Made by a program: the position numbers and the translations under genes. Below the pieces are notes generated by a model. It made no database searches. It had not been told where the DNA came from and saw only the letters and a list, made by a program, of their open reading frames with translations. A stretch of 64,000 bases of DNA from assembly GCF_000346465.2 (NCBI RefSeq), contig NC_034013.1, forward strand, positions 2,305,865 through 2,369,864, in the 5' to 3' direction. The stretch's first letter is position 1. Each line of letters starts with the position of its first letter. Source of the stretch: Prunus persica. Lineage: Eukaryota > Streptophyta > Magnoliopsida > Rosales > Rosaceae. Positions 60,185 to 64,000 of the stretch are shown one piece after another.

Positions 60185-60496
60185 GTTTAGTGTTGGTAGT
60201 GATAGAGAAATTGTCAAAGGCAGAAAGAAGAATTGGAAGAAGAAGAAAAAATAAAAGTAAAGGCATGAAGAAGAAGATGACATGAGAGAAAATGTTAATA
60301 CTTGTAGGAAGTTGGGAAAACATAAATGAAGAGAGAGAAAATAGTATAGCAAGTTAATTAAAATTAATTTCAACAAATAATTATTTAAAGAAAAAGAATT
60401 TAGTTTGTTTAATCTCAACCATTCATTATAGCATAATCTAATCGTTAAGAACTTGTGTCAAATTTGTAATGTCACGGATCCGCCCCCTAAAGTATT

Positions 60497-62930
60497 AGTT
60501 TAATCATTTAAGAACTTTTATTTTAAGTAACTACTTCTAGTCAGTATACCAATATTCATGATTAATAAATTGAAGATAATTAAATTGGTATAGTGTTGAA
60601 CTATTGTTTCACAATTCACTGCAATATTTTTAAGTCTTACACTAATTACTTACGAGGATAATTTGCGTTAGTGACATCCATATCATTTGGTTTTGTATGG
60701 ATTAAATTATTACCCCACTTCGTTAATCCTCGACTTATACAATTTTGAGACAAACCCATAATATAGAAGTAGACCTATAAACGGGTCAGATTCAAATCAG
60801 ATATACCTCAATCCAAATTCAAATTCATTTATAATCAGAATATCGAATTCGGGTTGTATTCAGCTTAGCCATTTGGATTTATATAAAGCTACCCAAGTTT
60901 TATTGTTTTTTGTTACAAGTTAGTGAAATTGCCTATTTTGCTTTCTCTCAGCCACGTCAAGTTAGCAATCAAAAAATAGACACATGTAATTGCACTTTCA
61001 ATTTGTGAAAACAAACTGCCTTAGTGGCAATTACCAAATTACCTCTATCATTTGAGCTTCAAATTGCTCCTAGGTTTAATTACTTCAAACTACTCACAAA
61101 ACTAATTGAAACCAACAGTTTACAAGAATAAGAGCCCAATTGTACTTTTTCAAGGTCCATCCTTATCTGTTCACCCGTTTTTTATTTAATCCTGTGATGG
61201 TAGGGTAAAGTTCCTCATTGACTTGAAAACAATTGTTTGGTCAACAAGTCAACTTTTTTGTGTGTATGAACGTACCACTGCTAGCAATAAAAACCCTAGC
61301 AGACTTCTTAAAAATAGATAGCTTGCGCCCCAAGTTACTGATTCTAAACAAGCGATTGTGAATTTAGGTGAAGAATATCTCCCAAGTAAGTTCTTTTTCT
61401 ACCTCAGACTGATGAGGACTTTCACAAATTTTCACAATACAAAACTGGTAGTTTTGACCAAAATAGATGAAAAGAAAGCAAAACTGTTTGAGCAGAACTG
61501 CCTATTACAGGACTCAAAAGAGAAATGCCAACTCCAAAAAAGACAACAGAACATTGGACTTCGATTTCTGCCTGGCTAGCTGCCTCTGAACCGGGCTGGA
61601 CTGGATCTGTTTATGCTGGATTGAAATGTCAGCACCTTCAACTGATGAGTTCAGTTGGAAATCGATACCAATGTTTGAGTTTAGCAGAGCTTCGATCTAT
61701 TTCAAGCCCTGGAAGGCTTTTTTAAACGGACAGAATTGAGGCATCTTTAGTCTGAAGAGTGCAAAAATGACTGGATTAATGATCACTGAGCTGGAGCTGC
61801 ACTATAGTACTTGTTCTGTTTGATCAAGGCTTTCTATAAATTTGTTAAGATTTTCACATTGTAAAAACCTGGATTCTGCTTGACTTGGCTTGTGCTGAAC
61901 CAAATTTGTAACGAGAAAAATCTCGCTTTGTAAAACTGTTTCCCTGAACTGAACCAAAATCAGAGATTTGAATTCTAGCTGATTTATTTCTTGTCGATCA
62001 AAGAGCCTTGGTCACTTCAGTGTCTGAAGGCTTTTGAGATCAATTGATCATTTTGAGTTTGTCAGTTATGACTTTGAAAGTTTTTGTCTTGATTGATTTT
62101 TCGGCTGTCCTCGATCTGTTTCACCTTATCTCATATTTAGAGAAAATGTTGTTGTGGGTTATTAATTTTAAATAATGGGCGGCAGATCTTTCAAAAAGAT
62201 TTTCCTTTTCAATGTCATAAAGGGGATTTATTTATTTTGGCAGAGAAGAACCATCAACAGTCAGTTCCCATGGTGGTCTTTTCCTTACTTTTCCTGAAAG
62301 AACACCAACTCTTCTTCGTTCTCTGTTTGTTCCTTATAAAAAACGCAATCTGCCATGATGGTCAGTTTGCTTTTTCTTATGAACAACTCCCTTACTCCCT
62401 ACTTATCTCTTGAAAATATAGCCTGCTTATCTCTTGGAAATATAACATGCTTTGGTGCAAAGCTTCTTTGCACATGGAGAGTGGATTTGATCTTCTTTCC
62501 TTGGCTAAAAATGGAGAAGTTCTTCTGTAATACTTGACTTCATTAACTCCCTATCACTTCCTCTGTCTTAGTTGAGAATTTTGACTTTTCAAAGTCAGGA
62601 AGTCACATGGGGCTCTTTTGAAAAAACATTCTTCAGTAAGAAAGATATGCTGACTTGCTTTTGGGGTTGAGATCAAGTGATGAGAACTTTTCATAAGCTG
62701 GGTCTAATCCAATTTTTAGAGGTTTTCGACCTGCTTGGCATTAAGTTACCATTAAATGACAATCTTAATTTGTAATTTTCATATTTTTAAACCTCTGCCA
62801 TTTGTCTTTACAAGAAGTATGGGCTTCTAAAGTTACTTGGGCTAATTTCTGGAGATAAGGCCCATACTTATGTTTTTCTGTTATGGGCCAGTTTTCAATT
62901 GGGTTGGCGTGTGGAATTTTAGACCCAAGC
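60497..62930. other. Unassigned region
   Basis: No gene family was recognised. A TATA-like 'ccttataaaaaacgc' at 62331-62345 after a CT-rich stretch precedes a 60-codon frame (62355-62537) that looks non-coding. The composition and lack of frames would suit a long LTR or retroelement leader leading into the tandem array, but no ends could be found. Confidence 0.3.
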
Positions 62931-64000
62931 ATTATCTTAATATTTTAACTAGGATCATTTTCGTTGTAAATTAGGCTATTACAATATTATGACTTAACGT
63001 GAACCTTAACTTTGTAATCCTGATGTACAGTCTTGTAAATTCGAACCTAAATCTTGTAACGAAGAATAGGGATACGCTTTACACTGTCATGGAACCTTAA
63101 TGTCCCAAACACTGTAATATAGTCCTTAATGTTCTACACCCCTGGTTTTACAAGACTAGGGATACACTTTACAAGATTGGAAATGCTCATGTCCCAAACG
63201 TTGTACCATTGGTCCTTAATGTGGTAAACCTTTGTTTTTACAAGAATAAGAAACAATTTTACTTGTTCAAGTCTAAGAATATCTTAATATTGTAATCGGG
63301 ATCCTTTTCATTGTAAATTAGGCTATTACAATATTTGGGATTAAAGTAAACCTTAACATTCTAATCACAGTGCAAACTCTCATAAATGCATACCAAAAGC
63401 TTGTAATCTATAAGATTAGGATAATCTTTATAATATTATGGAAAGACCACGTCCCAAAAACTATAACATGAGTCCTTAGTATTATAAACCCTTATTTTTA
63501 CAAGACTACGACCCTTATTTTTACAAGACTAAGGACCTGATTTTACTTCTTAAAGGTCCACCCTTACCTTAATACTGTAATCAGGATCCTTTTCATTGTA
63601 AATTAAACTATAATGATACTATGAATTAAGATGAACCTTAATGTGGTAACCAATGTTCAAAATGTCATAAAGTCAAACCCAAATTTTGTAAACTACAAGG
63701 TTAGGCATAAACTTTACAATGTTTTGAAACACTCATGTCCAAAACATTGTAACACTAGTATGTAATGTTGTGAACCCTTATTTTCACAGGACTAAGGACC
63801 TTATTTTACTTCTTAAAGGTCCACCCTTACCTTAATATTGTAATCCCGATCCTTTTCATTGTAAATTAAACTATTACGATACTGTGGATTAAGAAGAACC
63901 TTTACGTGTTAACCAATGTTCAAAATGTCGTAAAGTCGGACCAAAATTTAGTACTTGATGAAAGCGAATCTTAACGTTGTAATAACGATGCCAAAGCTCG
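62931..64000. repeat. Diverged tandem array, about 260-350-bp units, built on TTGTAA
   Basis: Units start near 62933, 63280, 63567 and 63829 with 'atcttaatattgtaatc' or a variant, then 'ggatccttttcattgtaaat'. Each then carries 'aaccttaa..gt(a)ac/atc', 'cttgtaa', 'actttaca', 'tgtcccaaac', 'gtccttaatgt' and 'ttttacaagact' in that order. The first unit is longer because the 'gtcccaaac ... ttttacaagact' part occurs twice (63102-63160 and 63190-63247). The array runs off the right edge. Confidence 0.8.

Larger units (their letters stand above)
57990..60496. mobile_element. Mutator-like element with 9-bp target duplication, host to a TRIM
   Basis: Terminal inverted repeats: 'gggggcggatctatggaacc' at 57999 and the complement 'gtcacggatccgccccc' ending 60487, both continuing inward through 'acaaatttgacacaag'. 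Taaagtact (57990-57998) and taaagtatt (60488-60496) flank it: nine bases, one mismatch. The body contains no transposase. An inner LTR-type miniature element (58810-60184) accounts for over half of it. The flanking native parts (58100-58800 and 60185-60410) have no recognised coding content. Confidence 0.75.

Noticed and set aside
62931..64000. Possible CRISPR-like or centromeric array
   Set aside because: Units are long, diverged and without constant-length spacers, in a plant nuclear context; only four units are visible, too few to call a centromeric satellite.

Overview
This is nuclear DNA from a flowering plant, probably a woody eudicot. The evidence is AT-rich sequence, GT-AG introns in every gene, T-rich polypyrimidine tracts, plant-only families (PMT methyltransferase, growth-regulating factor, cadmium-induced AS8) and dense LTR, LINE, hAT and Mutator-like debris. 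The species cannot be fixed from sequence alone.

Four intact-looking genes can be modelled with consistent reading frames. They are a PMT20/PMT21 (ERD3)-type Golgi methyltransferase (+, 5940-9191, 600 aa), a MAK/RCK-type protein kinase annotated in plants as CDKF-4 or MHK (+, 24279-28633, 454 aa), a growth-regulating factor with QLQ and WRC domains and a miR396 site (+, 31459-36381, 336 aa), and a cadmium-induced AS8-like protein (-, 46141-47880, about 175 aa). From memory, the Arabidopsis counterparts of PMT, kinase and AS8 lie in the same order close together on chromosome 4 (At4g19120, At4g19110, At4g19070), so the window looks like an expanded orthologous block in which the GRF sits between kinase and AS8.

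Layout: 1-4.0 kb repeats, including a 1.1-kb A-tailed retroposon with a 13-bp target duplication. 4.0-9.6 kb PMT gene. 9.8-18.4 kb nested, decayed Copia-like pieces around a dead hAT transposase. 18.4-21.4 kb terminal-inverted-repeat elements, including a 1.7-kb Mutator-like element with a 9-bp target duplication that carries a captured PPR gene fragment. 22.2-28.9 kb kinase. 28.9-31.2 kb spacer. 31.2-36.5 kb GRF, whose third intron holds Copia and LINE fragments. 37.7-41.6 kb a dead autonomous Mutator-like transposase plus a convergent zf-GRF remnant. 42.5-42.8 kb a mini-MULE with a perfect 9-bp target duplication. 46.1-48.0 kb AS8. 50.6-57.4 kb a three-level nest: an inverted-repeat element split by a Gypsy-type element, whose gag is split by a second LTR element. 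58.0-60.5 kb another MULE-like element (9-bp duplication, 8/9 match) containing a TRIM-like retroelement with a 39-bp minisatellite. 62.9-64.0 kb a diverged tandem array.

The most informative signals are the insertion histories that can be read base by base from target duplications, the PPR fragment captured in a MULE, and the GRF leader, where an upstream ORF is closed only after splicing.
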